Assembly: GCA_004764695.1 (NCBI GenBank)
Contig: SMSO01000004.1
Span: 1,081,501-1,145,500 of the forward strand
Source: Schizochytrium sp. TIO01
Taxonomy: Eukaryota > Sar > Bigyra > Thraustochytrida > Thraustochytriidae
Reading direction: 5' to 3'
Length of the DNA: 64,000 bases
The notes under the pieces are model-generated. The model made no database searches, had not been told where the DNA came from, and worked only from the letters and a program-made list of their open reading frames with translations. Each line of letters opens with the position of its first letter. The first letter of the stretch is position 1. A program made the translations under genes and the position numbers. This document shows, piece after piece, positions 23,101 through 32,822 of this stretch.

Positions 23101-25551
23101 ACAGCAGCACCAACTGATGCACCAACCCAGTCTCCTACGACAGCGCCTACAGCGGCACCAACTGATGCACCAACCCAGTCTCCCACGGACTCACCTACAG
23201 CTGCACCAACCCAGTCTCCTACAGACTCACCTACAGCTGCACCAACTGATGCTCCCACTGATGCACCAACTCAGTCTCCCACGGAGTCGCCTACAGCTGC
23301 ACCAACTGATGCACCAACTCAGTCTCCCACGGACTCGCCTACAGCTGCACCAACTGATGCACCAACTCAGTCTCCCACGGACTCGCCTACAGCTGCACCA
23401 ACTGATGCACCAACTCAGTCTCCCACGGACTCGCCTACCGCAGCACCAACTGATGCACCAACTCAGTCTCCCACGGATTCACCTACAGCAGCACCAACTG
23501 ATGCTCCCACGGATTCGCCTACAGCAGCACCAACTGATGCACCAACTCAGTCTCCCACGGACTCACCTACAGCTGCACCAACTCAGTCTCCCACGGATTC
23601 GCCTACAGCAGCACCAACTGATGCACCAACTCAGTCTCCCACTGATGCACCAACTCAGTCTCCCACTGATGCACCAACTCAGGCTCCCACGGATTCACCT
23701 ACAGCTGCACCAACTGATGCACCAACTCAGTCTCCCACGGATTCACCTACAGCAGCACCAACTGATGCTCCCACGGATTCGCCTACAGCAGCACCAACTG
23801 ATGCTCCCACTGATGCACCAACTCAGTCTCCCACGGAGTCGCCTACAGCTGCACCAACTGATGCACCAACCCAGTCTCCCACGGATTCACCTACAGCGGC
23901 ACCAACTGATGCACCAACCCAGGCCCCCACGGATTCACCGACAGCTGCACCAACTGATGCACCAACCCAGGCTCCCACGGACTCGCCTACAGCAGCACCA
24001 ACTGATGCACCAACTCAGTCTCCCACGGACTCGCCTACAGCTGCACCAACTGATGCACCAACTGATGCACCAACCCAGTCTCCCACGGATTCACCTACAG
24101 CGGCACCAACTGATGCACCAACCCAGGCTCCCACGGATTCACCTACAGCTGCACCAACTGATGCACCAACTCAGTCTCCCACGGATTCACCTACAGCAGC
24201 ACCAACTGATGCTCCCACGGATTCGCCTACAGCAGCACCAACTGATGCTCCCACTGATGCACCAACTCAGTCTCCCACGGAGTCGCCTACAGCTGCACCA
24301 ACTGATGCACCAACCCAGTCTCCCACGGATTCACCTACAGCGGCACCAACTGATGCACCAACCCAGGCCCCCACGGATTCACCGACAGCTGCACCAACTG
24401 ATGCACCAACCCAGGCTCCCACGGACTCGCCTACAGCAGCACCAACTGATGCACCAACTCAGTCTCCCACGGACTCGCCTACAGCTGCACCAACTGATGC
24501 ACCAACTGATGCACCAACCCAGTCTCCCACGGATTCACCTACAGCGGCACCAACTGATGCACCAACCCAGGCTCCCACGGATTCACCTACAGCTGCACCA
24601 ACTGATGCACCAACTCAGTCTCCCACGGATTCACCTACAGCAGCACCAACTGATGCTCCCACGGATTCGCCTACAGCAGCACCAACTGATGCACCAACTC
24701 AGTCTCCCACGGATTCGCCTACAGCGGCACCCACTGATACACCAACTCAGTCTCCCACTGATGCACCAACTCAGTCTCCCACGGATTCACCTACAGCTGC
24801 ACCAACTGATGCACCAACTCAGTCTCCCACGGATTCACCTACAGCAGCACCAACTGATGCTCCCACGGATTCGCCTACAACAGCACCAACTGATGCACCA
24901 ACTCAGTCTCCCACGGACTCGCCTACAGCTGCACCAACTGATGCACCAACCCAGTCTCCCACGGATTCACCTACAGCAGCACCAACTGATGCACCAACCC
25001 AGTCTCCTACGACAGCGCCTACAGTGTTGATTACAGGGTCTCCTACCTCTGCTCCGACAGGACTTGGAGAAATCTCAAGTTCTATGATCGATGAAGGATT
25101 GGCAGTGGGTGAAGAGTACTCTCTCGAATTCGACTTTATGTTGGAAGGTACCTACAATGCCCAGCCCCAGAGCGTTATTCAGCGTGGAGGAACACAATCT
25201 GCAAGCTCCAGTAGCAATTATGTACGTCAGCCCGCTGTCTTTGTTGGGCGGAACGCACGCAATTTGCTCCTTCGAACTTCAGTTCAGGGCAGATCTAACC
25301 CCGGATGTGACTCTGATATTTCCTTGACTCTTGACCAAGTTTACCACATTGTAATCAACGTTGCTAATGGCGTCTCGGCAGATCTTTACGTTGACGGCAC
25401 TCTTGGATGCTCAATCTCTCTCACATCTAGTCAATTGCTTTATGTTGATGAAGAATGGCCGGTTTATGTTGGTGGTCCCGAGAACATGTACCCTGCCGCG
25501 ACTGGTCAGATCGGCAACATCAAGTGGGCCAACCAAACGATCAGCATCTAA
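20167..25551 (+). CDS. Secreted VWA-PAN protein with giant PT-rich repeat stalk and C-terminal LamG-like domain, 1,794 aa
   Basis: Residues 1-25 are a signal peptide (hydrophobic VVAAAFLLAF, then SSAA). Residues about 30-235 form a von Willebrand A domain: RDVVLVVDSSGE carries a degenerate MIDAS (D39-x-S41-x-E43, Glu where Ser is usual), and VIIIITDGIVN gives the later MIDAS Asp. Residues about 258-335 are a Cys-rich PAN/apple-like module (CGALCQQTDTCEYFTY). Residues about 338-1621 are PT-rich repeats in a 4-residue rhythm (PTDA, PTDS, PTAA, PTQS), expected to be extended and O-glycosylated. Residues about 1635-1790 look like a concanavalin/LamG beta-sandwich (VYHIVINVANGVSADLYVDG). No C-terminal membrane helix or GPI signal is visible. 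Likely an extracellular adhesin or wall/matrix protein; ligand unknown. ATG follows a stop-rich leader. No intron needed. Confidence 0.9.
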   Translation: MTQFWVTCAVVAAAFLLAFEGSSAATSSCLPRDVVLVVDSSGEKSDFDDVKTLARNIVTSFDVGRSSSDDYFALFRFDATIKQKTNFGGIKSASNLKNKINSLSSNGKAASNLALAFNEATTLLQNKGRDNTEKVIIIITDGIVNVPSPTRATVYKICDNISKKSQATQENLEICTENIVSESVSTDGITVLYVPISGRSGTEDDILSSTGDLATYVDQVTTSNEALQASCYVPVTTPEPTASPTSAPTSQPTMAPIETDCFTEDAKYTSVKKVSGPSSYDTSDAAECGALCQQTDTCEYFTYLGRKSNCYLYKSVGNLKTGTASRNLYVSGPKYCTASPTSQPTDTRIATSAPTGAPTESPTDAPTQSPTDSPTAAPTDAPTDAPTDSPTAAPTDAPTDAPTDSPTAAPTDAPTDSPTAAPTDAPTDAPTDSPTAAPTDAPTDAPTDSPTAAPTDAPTDAPTDSPTAAPTDAPTDAPTDSPTAAPTDAPTDAPTDSPTAAPTDAPTDAPTDSPTAAPTDAPTDAPTDSPTAAPTDAPTDAPTDSPTAAPTDAPTDAPTDSPTAAPTDAPTDAPTDSPTAAPTDAPTDAPTDSPTAAPTDAPTDSPTAAPTDAPTDAPTDSPTAAPTDAPTDAPTDSPTAAPTDAPTDSPTAAPTDAPTDAPTDSPTAAPTDAPTDSPTTAPTDAPTDAPTQSPTDSPTAAPTDAPTQSPTDSPTAAPTDAPTQSPTDSPTAAPTQSPTDSPTAAPTDAPTQSPTDAPTQSPTDAPTQAPTDSPTAAPTDAPTQSPTDSPTAAPTDAPTDSPTAAPTDAPTDAPTQSPTESPTAAPTDAPTQSPTDSPTAAPTDAPTQSPTDSPTAAPTDAPTDSPTAAPTDAPTQSPTDSPTAAPTQSPTDSPTAAPTDAPTQSPTDSPTAAPTDAPTQSPTDAPTQSPTDSPTAAPTDAPTDSPTAAPTDAPTQSPTDSPTAAPTDAPTQSPTDSPTAAPTDAPTQSPTTAPTAAPTDAPTQSPTDSPTAAPTQSPTDSPTAAPTDAPTDAPTQSPTESPTAAPTDAPTQSPTDSPTAAPTDAPTQSPTDSPTAAPTDAPTQSPTDSPTAAPTDAPTQSPTDSPTAAPTDAPTDSPTAAPTDAPTQSPTDSPTAAPTQSPTDSPTAAPTDAPTQSPTDAPTQSPTDAPTQAPTDSPTAAPTDAPTQSPTDSPTAAPTDAPTDSPTAAPTDAPTDAPTQSPTESPTAAPTDAPTQSPTDSPTAAPTDAPTQAPTDSPTAAPTDAPTQAPTDSPTAAPTDAPTQSPTDSPTAAPTDAPTDAPTQSPTDSPTAAPTDAPTQAPTDSPTAAPTDAPTQSPTDSPTAAPTDAPTDSPTAAPTDAPTDAPTQSPTESPTAAPTDAPTQSPTDSPTAAPTDAPTQAPTDSPTAAPTDAPTQAPTDSPTAAPTDAPTQSPTDSPTAAPTDAPTDAPTQSPTDSPTAAPTDAPTQAPTDSPTAAPTDAPTQSPTDSPTAAPTDAPTDSPTAAPTDAPTQSPTDSPTAAPTDTPTQSPTDAPTQSPTDSPTAAPTDAPTQSPTDSPTAAPTDAPTDSPTTAPTDAPTQSPTDSPTAAPTDAPTQSPTDSPTAAPTDAPTQSPTTAPTVLITGSPTSAPTGLGEISSSMIDEGLAVGEEYSLEFDFMLEGTYNAQPQSVIQRGGTQSASSSSNYVRQPAVFVGRNARNLLLRTSVQGRSNPGCDSDISLTLDQVYHIVINVANGVSADLYVDGTLGCSISLTSSQLLYVDEEWPVYVGGPENMYPAATGQIGNIKWANQTISI
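21236..25023 (+). repeat. Coding minisatellite: PT-repeat array, about 3.8 kb
   Basis: Imperfect tandem array built from 12-bp codon quartets, mostly arranged as a 48-bp unit. The 5' part is dominated by the PTDSPTAAPTDAPTDA type and the 3' part by variants carrying PTQS. Lack of stops in other frames makes long spurious frames on both strands. Synonymous markers show segmental duplications inside the array. Confidence 0.95.
23721..24610 (+). repeat. Recent in-frame 444-bp tandem duplication inside the PT array
   Basis: Rare markers recur at exactly 444 bp spacing: CCACGGAGTCG at 23831 and 24275, and AGGCCCCCACGGATTCACCG at 23921 and 24365. 444 bp is 148 codons, so the frame is kept. An older copy relation exists at 1,212 bp (the CAGGCTCCC marker at 22468 and 23680). 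Confidence 0.8.
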
Positions 25552-26578
25552 AATTCTCTAATTACATAAATTTGAAAGTATATTTTTCAACTTCACATTC
25601 CGTTGTTAATTTTATGATCAACATTTTATAAACTGAGGATTGGAATGTTCACTTGGAGTTCGACACTCTCTATATGGGCCCTTCTAGGATTACTAATAAC
25701 CTTACTTGGTTTAATTGTGTTGCTTTAGCTTGAGAGATGACTGATACTATTCCTTAACTCTAGGAGCATACAGTTGGACCCCAGCCCAAATATACAAAAT
25801 TAGGTCTACAGAATGAGAGTAGTGTTTTTTTAAAGGTGGAAGTCGGGATGTTCTGATTGGCATGTTTATTCAACGACAAAATAGAACCAATGCAGAAAGA
25901 CTATTGTATGGCTTACAGGGTAGCAATAAAGGAAATAAGTATGAGCCTTTGGGCTATCCTCTGAGACAACTTTGATTGGACTATTACTTAGTCCTCCACT
26001 CCGCAATACGACGAAACAACTTCTCTGTGATTCTTTAATTTGAACGCATGGCAAAACTGCCAAGTTCGGAGCCCTGACTGCTTGTCAATGTTCATAATCT
26101 ATAAATAGTTTACCTGCATCTGTCATTTGGACCTAAAGTTCTAGTTGGGAAAGGACTGTTGTCTATTCTACATTAATTAATAACTGAACGGCATAGACAA
26201 ACCTAACACCTATACGGCACCAACTGACACTGGAACCAAACCCGTTTTTATCATCTATATTAGCTCTAGGTATCCATTATCTCACAACCAAAAAAGTAGA
26301 AGGAAAAACATGTTTATTATTTATATGAGTTTTTTTATTCTTTTTTGTGAAAATAGTGCCAACGTAGGTAATAGTAATAGTTAAGTAATGCACTATGCCA
26401 AAAGAAAGCTAAAGTTTGAGGTTTGGATCAAGCGTGGCAAACCTATCCGAGTAAACCTACTATTGATATTGTGCTGGGCGGAAACGGTGCAAACTGCAGA
26501 AGGGACGACGCGTACAGTTGCCTGCGTATTTCTCTTTTTATTAAGTGCGTGCAAGGCTACGTCTTGCACCTATAATCG
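25552..26578. other. Intergenic, 1.0 kb, nothing recognised
   Basis: AT-rich sequence between the repeat protein and the small gene at 26579. A 64-codon ATG frame (26388-26582) overlaps the next start by four bases. It resembles no known protein and may act only as an upstream ORF, or not at all. Confidence 0.5.
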
Positions 26579-26998
26579 ATGATGGCCTCCTCTTCCACTG
26601 GCCACATGCAAACTATCTTTGAAGGTGGCAAGGGAAATGCTCTCCAGGCCTGCGTAGCCACGGTGCTCAAAGCAAATTCGCTTTCGAGCGTGCCTAATTT
26701 CATGGAGAGTGGCGCCGAATACATGGACAAGTGTAACGAGTTCCTCGGTTCTAATTATCCACCACTTGCGATGGTCAAGGTGGATCTTCAGCAAACAGAA
26801 GGAAGACTTCCCTTCCCTGCAGCTGCCGGCACAAGAACTATTGTTGCGGGCAAGTCCCCACGGGGGGATTTCAAACATTGCTGTGTCTACAGGGTTGGTA
26901 AGGATGGAGTTTCCTTGGAGCCCTGCCACGACCCTCATCCAGATGCGAGATTTCTCGAGAGCCCATTTTCCTGGGCGGGCTTTTTATGTATCAAATGA
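26579..26998 (+). CDS. Small protein with papain-like (C39/NlpC-type) Cys-His-Asp arrangement, 139 aa
   Basis: Compact single-domain protein. ALQACVATVL (C25) at the start of a helix, GKSPRGDFKHCCVYRV (H100) on a strand, and CHDPHPD (D118) form the order and spacing of a papain-like Cys-His-Asp/Asn triad. I recall similar short proteins, with a Cys-containing helix, VPNF, GKSPRGDFxH and HDPHPD motifs, in bacteria and phages where they are usually called hypothetical. No signal peptide or membrane segment. Two consecutive ATGs open the frame (26579 and 26582). The function may be proteolysis, amide hydrolysis or a non-catalytic fold; none is established. A bacterial or viral origin by transfer is possible but not shown. 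It stands alone, about 1 kb after the repeat protein and tail-to-tail with the lysine-degradation gene. Confidence 0.75.
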   Translation: MMASSSTGHMQTIFEGGKGNALQACVATVLKANSLSSVPNFMESGAEYMDKCNEFLGSNYPPLAMVKVDLQQTEGRLPFPAAAGTRTIVAGKSPRGDFKHCCVYRVGKDGVSLEPCHDPHPDARFLESPFSWAGFLCIK

Positions 26999-27524
26999 TA
27001 TCTTTGATTTACCCCCAGCTCAGTTGAACTACATCAATTCACACAACCTATATAGAAGTTCATTTAGGGGTTTTGTGCAGGTCAAAGAAAAGAAGGAAAG
27101 AAGACGCAACCTTTAGACAACAAAAGCATTAAAAAGGATGACTACTAGCATACTTCATAGAAAATGAAAACAATTACAACATTACTATGCTATAGCTCCA
27201 CACAAAATCCTGAAAGAGTTGATATATTTATAAAAGCTGAAAATCACCTCCAAGGCGCATAATTCTTCTTCGAATAGAATCATTTGCTATTGTTTGTTAT
27301 TTTTAATCATGCAAGTAGCCCTCCAAAAGTTCTTAGAAAAATCTACGAATCCGAACATGGTTGTATAATATGATGATGATCGTCTTCAGTGTTATAATAA
27401 ACAAGTTCTTCTCGAGCTCATTAAAAGGAACAAAAGCAAATTTTTGATTCTCAGCAACTAGATATTTGGAATAACGCGGGAAGAAGAGATGTTATATTTG
27501 TTGGTAAATGAGATACTTTATAAT
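26999..27524. other. Convergent intergenic, about 0.5 kb
   Basis: AT-rich spacer between the ends of the small plus-strand gene and the minus-strand LKR/SDH gene. No further feature recognised. Confidence 0.5.
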
Positions 27525-30500
27525 TTAAGCCTTGGCAGAAACAGTACTTGCTTCTTGGAATATCAATCCCTCCTGAGCAAGACGTTCAAGTGCAGGCTTA
27601 TAAACAGTCTTTTTAGTTGGCACAAGCACACCAGTTGCTTGCTCCGCTAGAGGGTTGATGGGGTCTAACATGAGCTCAGCACCTATCGCTGCAGTCAAAC
27701 CTACAGTGCGAGCCATGGCTGTATCTGTCTTGTTGCCGTAAACAAGAAGCTTACTAGAGCGCTCACCATCATTAAAGCTGTGCTGCATAATTGTCATATC
27801 CCGTTCGCCAGGCTTTAAAGCCAGCTTGGCTTCGAGAAGCGAGCATAGACCGTCCATTGCAGGTTTCACGCCATGGAGAGCATCATCGTAGTTGTCAGCA
27901 AGAAGCCACTGCAAAGCCTCAGCTCCGAGAGATCCACTCGATGGAAACTTGTTGAGAATCTCTGCGAAGTTCACATCTTCACGCAAAAAGCCTGCATTCA
28001 CAAGCTCCAGCATCACTGAGGAAAACCCCTCGTAGCGTAAAGTACCACGAAAGCACGTCTGTGCCTCCGGAATCTTGTAGGTATCGGCGTAGATCATGGA
28101 ATCGCGATTTGGAAGCTGCTCTAAAGCCAAAGACGGTAGGTTATACATGCGAAAGGGTTCTGCTGCTGTAAGGAGGTCTTCGCCCCGAACCTGAATCATT
28201 TCGCCATTTTTCAAATACTTTGCAGGATTACGCATTGCCATCAAGACGCCTCGCGGGGACCAGGAAAACTTGTAGCCGAAGGGGTTATCTGCAGCCTCAG
28301 GGGCTGGTAGTCCACCACAGACAGATGTAAAACTCCGAACCTCGATGCCCTCCTCGTGCATTTCATCAATAACTTGCTGAGCGCTCATGTGGTCCATGCC
28401 CGGATCGAGGCCCATCTCACACAGGATAGGTACACCCTGATCCTTGGCGGCCTGGTTTAGTGCCCGCATTTCCGGACTTACATAACTCGCGGTAACAAGA
28501 GGTGTTTTCGAGGCAATGCAGTGCTTAGCGACTGTGACATGCATGGTTTGGGGAAGCAGAGAGATGACGGCATCACACTTAGCAATAAGAGACGCAAGGG
28601 CTTCGTCATTCTCCTGGGCATTCAACAGAATCGGTTCGAGGTTGGTCCGTCCAACGCGAGAGCAGAGGCGTTCTGCCTCACCAGGCATAGCAGAGACAAT
28701 AAATACATGGCGACTAGAGTCACGCGATAGGAGCTCAGCACAAGGCTTGGCTACCATCCCTGCGCCTAGGATGGCGACCTTAGTAAGCGAGGGGGCAACA
28801 AGCTTAGCGCGTTTGCCATCATCCAAAAATCCTGCACCCTCTTTACGGTTGCGACTGGGAGCAGAGGTTTTGCCGGAATATTCCGTCTTTTTGCCGCTCG
28901 AAGTGCTAGGGCTTGAAGCTTGTACAGTGGCCTTGAAATCACCCTTACAGAAAGACTGCGGAAGTTCATGAATTTGGGCACCTGCGTCGGCAAATTCTGC
29001 AGCAGCTACAAGCTCGTACATTTTGGTTAAAACCTGGTTGAGCTGCTCCCGGCCACCGTCCATAGTGAGTTGCAAGAGCAGCTGGCTGGGGCCTTTCTGA
29101 CCAACCTTGCACTCTACAATAGCAAAACGACCATGCGGGGCTTGGGCTTCCACAATATCTAGTAGGCGATTCACGATACCATAATCGAAGAGATCTCCTG
29201 TAATTTTAAGTACAGTAGAACCCTCAATCTGCAGAGACGAGGTGACATCCGAGATTGGTAATCCATTTAGCTCGCGGAGTCGTTCTTGCCGAAGTTGGGT
29301 AATATACTCAAAAGATGGCCGCAATTTGCCCTGATCCGTAATGCATGCGCTACGAAGTTCGGGTGCAAGTTGTTCAGTTGATTCACCTTTAGCAAGCTGT
29401 GTGACGAATGGCAGGAGATAGTCACCAAAGTGCTGACTTGCTTCACGAGGAAGTTCACTCGGTAAAATATCAACACCTAGAATGTCAATGTCCTTTTTCG
29501 GCCCGCAGTTGCGCAAGAAGGGCTCCTCCACAGAAGTTGAGCGACTGAGTAGCTCCACACCACCATTCACGTCGCAGGAGATATCTGCAATAAAGTGCAT
29601 GCGGCGATCGGATGAAGTTTCTACGTCCTTTTTCGTGATAATACGAGGAAATCTCGCGTCCCAATATAGCCCATTAACAAGGACATTGCAGTGGCGAGCA
29701 AGCTTTTCATAGAAAACAGAGCAGTACTTTTCAGGTTCTGTGTAGAAGTCTTGACGATCAAATACACCATCCACCCTGTTTTCGACCATGTCACGCAGGT
29801 CCACTTGGCAACCAATAATAGGAGGCAGATCCTTTGATTCTGAACTAAGAACAGACTCAAGGTCTTCAGGCTTAACCATACGGTGTGGCACAAGGTTGAA
29901 GACTTGGCGAGCGCCTTGGTTCACGTTTCCTTTGCCCGTGAACATAAAGACTAACGGGTCAAAACGGTCGGGCCATGACTGCTGCTCACGCTGCTTCACA
30001 AATGCTCTTCCGGCATCCTTAATGGCAGACTTAGCAGCATCATACGAAGGGTACATGTAGGCAGATCCAATAGAGAGGAACGGTGAACTTAGGCCGTGGT
30101 GCAAGAGCTGTTGTCCGAGGCCACGGAAAGTGTCAATCATTCCAGCCATGCCCGCATATTGACCAAAAGCGACGAGGCGCGGGGCATTGAGGTCGCCATT
30201 ACGAGTGATACATTCGTAATCAATGAGGCGGACACGCTTCTCCAACAGCTTGTCCAGGAGCTCCATGTTATCAAGCTGGCCTTTGATGGTGTGACTGAAA
30301 AACAAGTAGGTTTTCTCAGGAATCAAGTCGTCTTTGGGAACCTGCTTGACTCCAAAGATGGCACTGCATCCAGAAAGATCATCGCTTAAGGTTGCACCAG
30401 CCCGCAAGTACTCGCCATCTGGAAAAACACGTTTTCCACTGGGCTGGACTACGACATCCACCCCGTACTTCTTCACCAAATTCTGCACTTGAGTAGGCGT

Positions 30501-30581
30501 AAACGGAGACCTTCTTTCCCATGCACTATATGCCTCGCGAACGATACCAATGCATCCTCGCGACGTTGATTTCGCTGCCAT
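27525..30581 (-). CDS. AASS: Bifunctional lysine-ketoglutarate reductase / saccharopine dehydrogenase, 1,018 aa
   Basis: It converts lysine and 2-oxoglutarate to saccharopine (NADPH), then saccharopine to alpha-aminoadipic semialdehyde and glutamate (NAD). Residues about 10-450 are the LKR half: the AlaDH/PNT-like start IGIVREAYSAWERRSPFTP and the diagnostic LVAFGQYAGMAGMIDTFRG. A middle region with DFKATV-type sequence and a Ser/Lys-rich linker (about 555-595) follows. The SDH half runs from about 598 to the end, with Rossmann motif VAILGAGMVAKP, CEMGLDPGMDHMSA, and GVLVPTKKTVYKPAL near the C-terminus. Length is close to animal (about 926) and plant (about 1,060) enzymes. The N-terminus is short, with no strong mitochondrial presequence, so location is uncertain. 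Intronless. The ATG gives the family's usual N-terminus. The ALDH7 gene at 39179 uses its product. Confidence 0.96.
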   Translation of the reverse strand: MAAKSTSRGCIGIVREAYSAWERRSPFTPTQVQNLVKKYGVDVVVQPSGKRVFPDGEYLRAGATLSDDLSGCSAIFGVKQVPKDDLIPEKTYLFFSHTIKGQLDNMELLDKLLEKRVRLIDYECITRNGDLNAPRLVAFGQYAGMAGMIDTFRGLGQQLLHHGLSSPFLSIGSAYMYPSYDAAKSAIKDAGRAFVKQREQQSWPDRFDPLVFMFTGKGNVNQGARQVFNLVPHRMVKPEDLESVLSSESKDLPPIIGCQVDLRDMVENRVDGVFDRQDFYTEPEKYCSVFYEKLARHCNVLVNGLYWDARFPRIITKKDVETSSDRRMHFIADISCDVNGGVELLSRSTSVEEPFLRNCGPKKDIDILGVDILPSELPREASQHFGDYLLPFVTQLAKGESTEQLAPELRSACITDQGKLRPSFEYITQLRQERLRELNGLPISDVTSSLQIEGSTVLKITGDLFDYGIVNRLLDIVEAQAPHGRFAIVECKVGQKGPSQLLLQLTMDGGREQLNQVLTKMYELVAAAEFADAGAQIHELPQSFCKGDFKATVQASSPSTSSGKKTEYSGKTSAPSRNRKEGAGFLDDGKRAKLVAPSLTKVAILGAGMVAKPCAELLSRDSSRHVFIVSAMPGEAERLCSRVGRTNLEPILLNAQENDEALASLIAKCDAVISLLPQTMHVTVAKHCIASKTPLVTASYVSPEMRALNQAAKDQGVPILCEMGLDPGMDHMSAQQVIDEMHEEGIEVRSFTSVCGGLPAPEAADNPFGYKFSWSPRGVLMAMRNPAKYLKNGEMIQVRGEDLLTAAEPFRMYNLPSLALEQLPNRDSMIYADTYKIPEAQTCFRGTLRYEGFSSVMLELVNAGFLREDVNFAEILNKFPSSGSLGAEALQWLLADNYDDALHGVKPAMDGLCSLLEAKLALKPGERDMTIMQHSFNDGERSSKLLVYGNKTDTAMARTVGLTAAIGAELMLDPINPLAEQATGVLVPTKKTVYKPALERLAQEGLIFQEASTVSAKA

Positions 30582-31243
30582 TCTTCAGATGCGGCTTACA
30601 GGCCAGCACCCTGCTAATTAACTCCTACTAGTTTACTATAGCTCACCTTAGATGTGTCCCTACCCAAATCGGCAAGCTTGGGATGATAATCTTCAGAGCA
30701 CAACCCGTGGCGCCTCGGCGAGCACTATTATTGCTGAGCTCAGGGATAGACAGATGATATGCCTATGTGGCCGAGCCCACGTGAAGCTTCTTGTGGAGGT
30801 CCTCCCGCCTCCAGGCCGCGCGCAGCTTGGGCGGGCGGTAGATGGCGGTTCGAGGGACTTGCTGATCGTCCGATTTCCCTCGAGGTCGATCGGGTCTGCG
30901 AGGCCAACGTCTCCTCCTTGCACAGCTGCCTCAGTGGGGATGAGAGGGGGTGCTCCTCAGTGTGGACAGAGGGGGCTGTGGCAATCTGTGGGGAGTGAAT
31001 TTTAGATCTAGCCCAGTCTCAAGCAGATGCTGTGGGGCGGCTTGTTTCGTGCTAAGGAAGGACGTCTTAGAGGTTCGGAAAGTTCTCTCGTGTCCGTCAA
31101 AGGCCACGACACTTGTCATAGCAGGGCCCTCCACTGTCTCTCGTAGTGCCTAGTGAACTTCTTAGTGAAGCGTCTCCCGCGGCCAGGCTTTGAGGGGGGC
31201 CTCTTTAGAGTTTTCCCAAATCTTCTTCAGACGAGGAGACGGA

Positions 31244-31309
31244 TCTTTCTCTCTCTTTCACTCTCTTTCTTTCTCTTTCTTTCTCTTTCTTTCTCTTTCT
31301 GCTTCTCTT
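31244..31309. repeat. CT-rich microsatellite (TTTCTTTCTC)n
   Basis: Pyrimidine-only tract with a 10-bp period repeated about four times after a CT-rich start. Confidence 0.9.
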
Positions 31310-32413
31310 AAAAAAGTTGGAAGAGGAATGAAACGAAAGTTAACCTGACGTACCTTAGGTACCTCTATTTATTTTTTTTCACATAACAAATACTTTCTCT
31401 CTCTTCAAGCTTCATTCATTCGCTCATTCATTAATTCATTGACTTTAATAATAATAGAAACTTTTATTTTTATTTTTAAAAAAAATGATTATTTCTTTCT
31501 CTCTCTCTCTCTCCCTGTGTTTCAAAAACTGTGAAAAGTTGGGAAACCCAGCGGCGCAGTCGTTGAAGCGCCACGCTTCGCAATCACATCGCAATCACAT
31601 CGCAGTCCCGTTCGCACTCCTTCGAGCCGCCTCTGAGGGTCCAGAGGGTGTCTGACATGCTCTGCACCTCAAAGGGTCCCAAATTTCGTGTTTTCAAGTC
31701 ATAAGGCCGCATTGCTTTCTCTCTTACGACAACTAAACTTCTTTTAGACTTTTATGGAAATCAAAGACGCCAAGATCATGAAGGCAAAACTTTCTTGCAA
31801 ATTACATCAAATGCGATCGTACATCAGCATTTGACGCGGCTGTGCTGCAAAGCGGCCTTCGCCGACTTGAATATCGCCGTCCTTAAGCCGCCCTCAACAC
31901 GCGGCACCGGTGTCCACATAGCGGCAACTCATAAACACGACGGTTTGACTTCTTGCGCTCGAACAAAAAACAAAAAAAAAAAAAAAAACAAGCAGAACAA
32001 AAAACATCTTCTTTCAAGCGAGTCTAAAGAGAGACAAAAATCAAAACAAAACAATACACTGCACTACAATACAAAACAAAAACGTGTTTTGTTAATTCAT
32101 TATTTCATGATTTATTAAAACGAATAATTCATACGACATAATTTATAACTTTGAAAGATTTGTGAATATAGTAGGTACCCACATCACATCAAACTTTGAA
32201 ACAGCCCCAAAAATGCGATTTCAAATCGGAAATCGAGCAGATCAGAGGCGGCTTTCGGGCGGACTTTCGGGTTGCGCAAAGTTCTGCATTCCAAATGTCA
32301 ATTCATTTCCCGTCGCCAGATATCGACCTGCAAAGAACGCCCCGGAACTACAGCTATCCTATACTTCGCATCGCAGCTTCTGAGAAGTTCTGTTCTCATA
32401 CCTCGAACGCACA

Positions 32414-32440
32414 ATTCATTCATTCATTCATTCATTCATT
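32414..32440. repeat. Microsatellite (ATTC)n
   Basis: Nearly seven uninterrupted ATTC units. Confidence 0.9.
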
Positions 32441-32795
32441 TGCATATTATTATCGTTAAAATCGAACGTTTTCAATTTCAAAAATAAAATAAGAAAATAC
32501 TAACCCAACAAATAAACTTTGAACTTGAGATGACAGGCAACAAAGTTTCTTCAGAACCCGCCATTCCAGCGGACCTCGACGCCCGAAGTTGATGCGCAAG
32601 CCTTCGACATGGCTCTCGGTATGCCGCATGGGACCACGTAAGCGCCGCGCCTTCGTTCCCGAGGCGGCGCGCGGAGCCCGCAACGCGGTGGGCGTCTCCT
32701 GCCGCGCTCGCGCCGTCTATCCTGGCGGATCTTGAGAATCGCTCGTGCATTCGTTTCTTTCTTTCTTCAAGTTCTTCGGCCGTTCCACTTCCGCC

Positions 32796-32822
32796 GTTCT
32801 GTTCTGTTCTGTTCTGTTCTGT
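32796..32822. repeat. Microsatellite (GTTCT)5
   Basis: Five perfect GTTCT units plus a partial copy. Confidence 0.9.

Noticed and set aside
21152-25030. A 1,292-codon frame on the plus strand in another phase (QLMHQLMLPRIRLQ-type repeats)
   Set aside because: It exists only because the PT repeat unit has no stops in that phase; it has no signal, domain or independent codon bias, and the in-phase frame has flanking domains.
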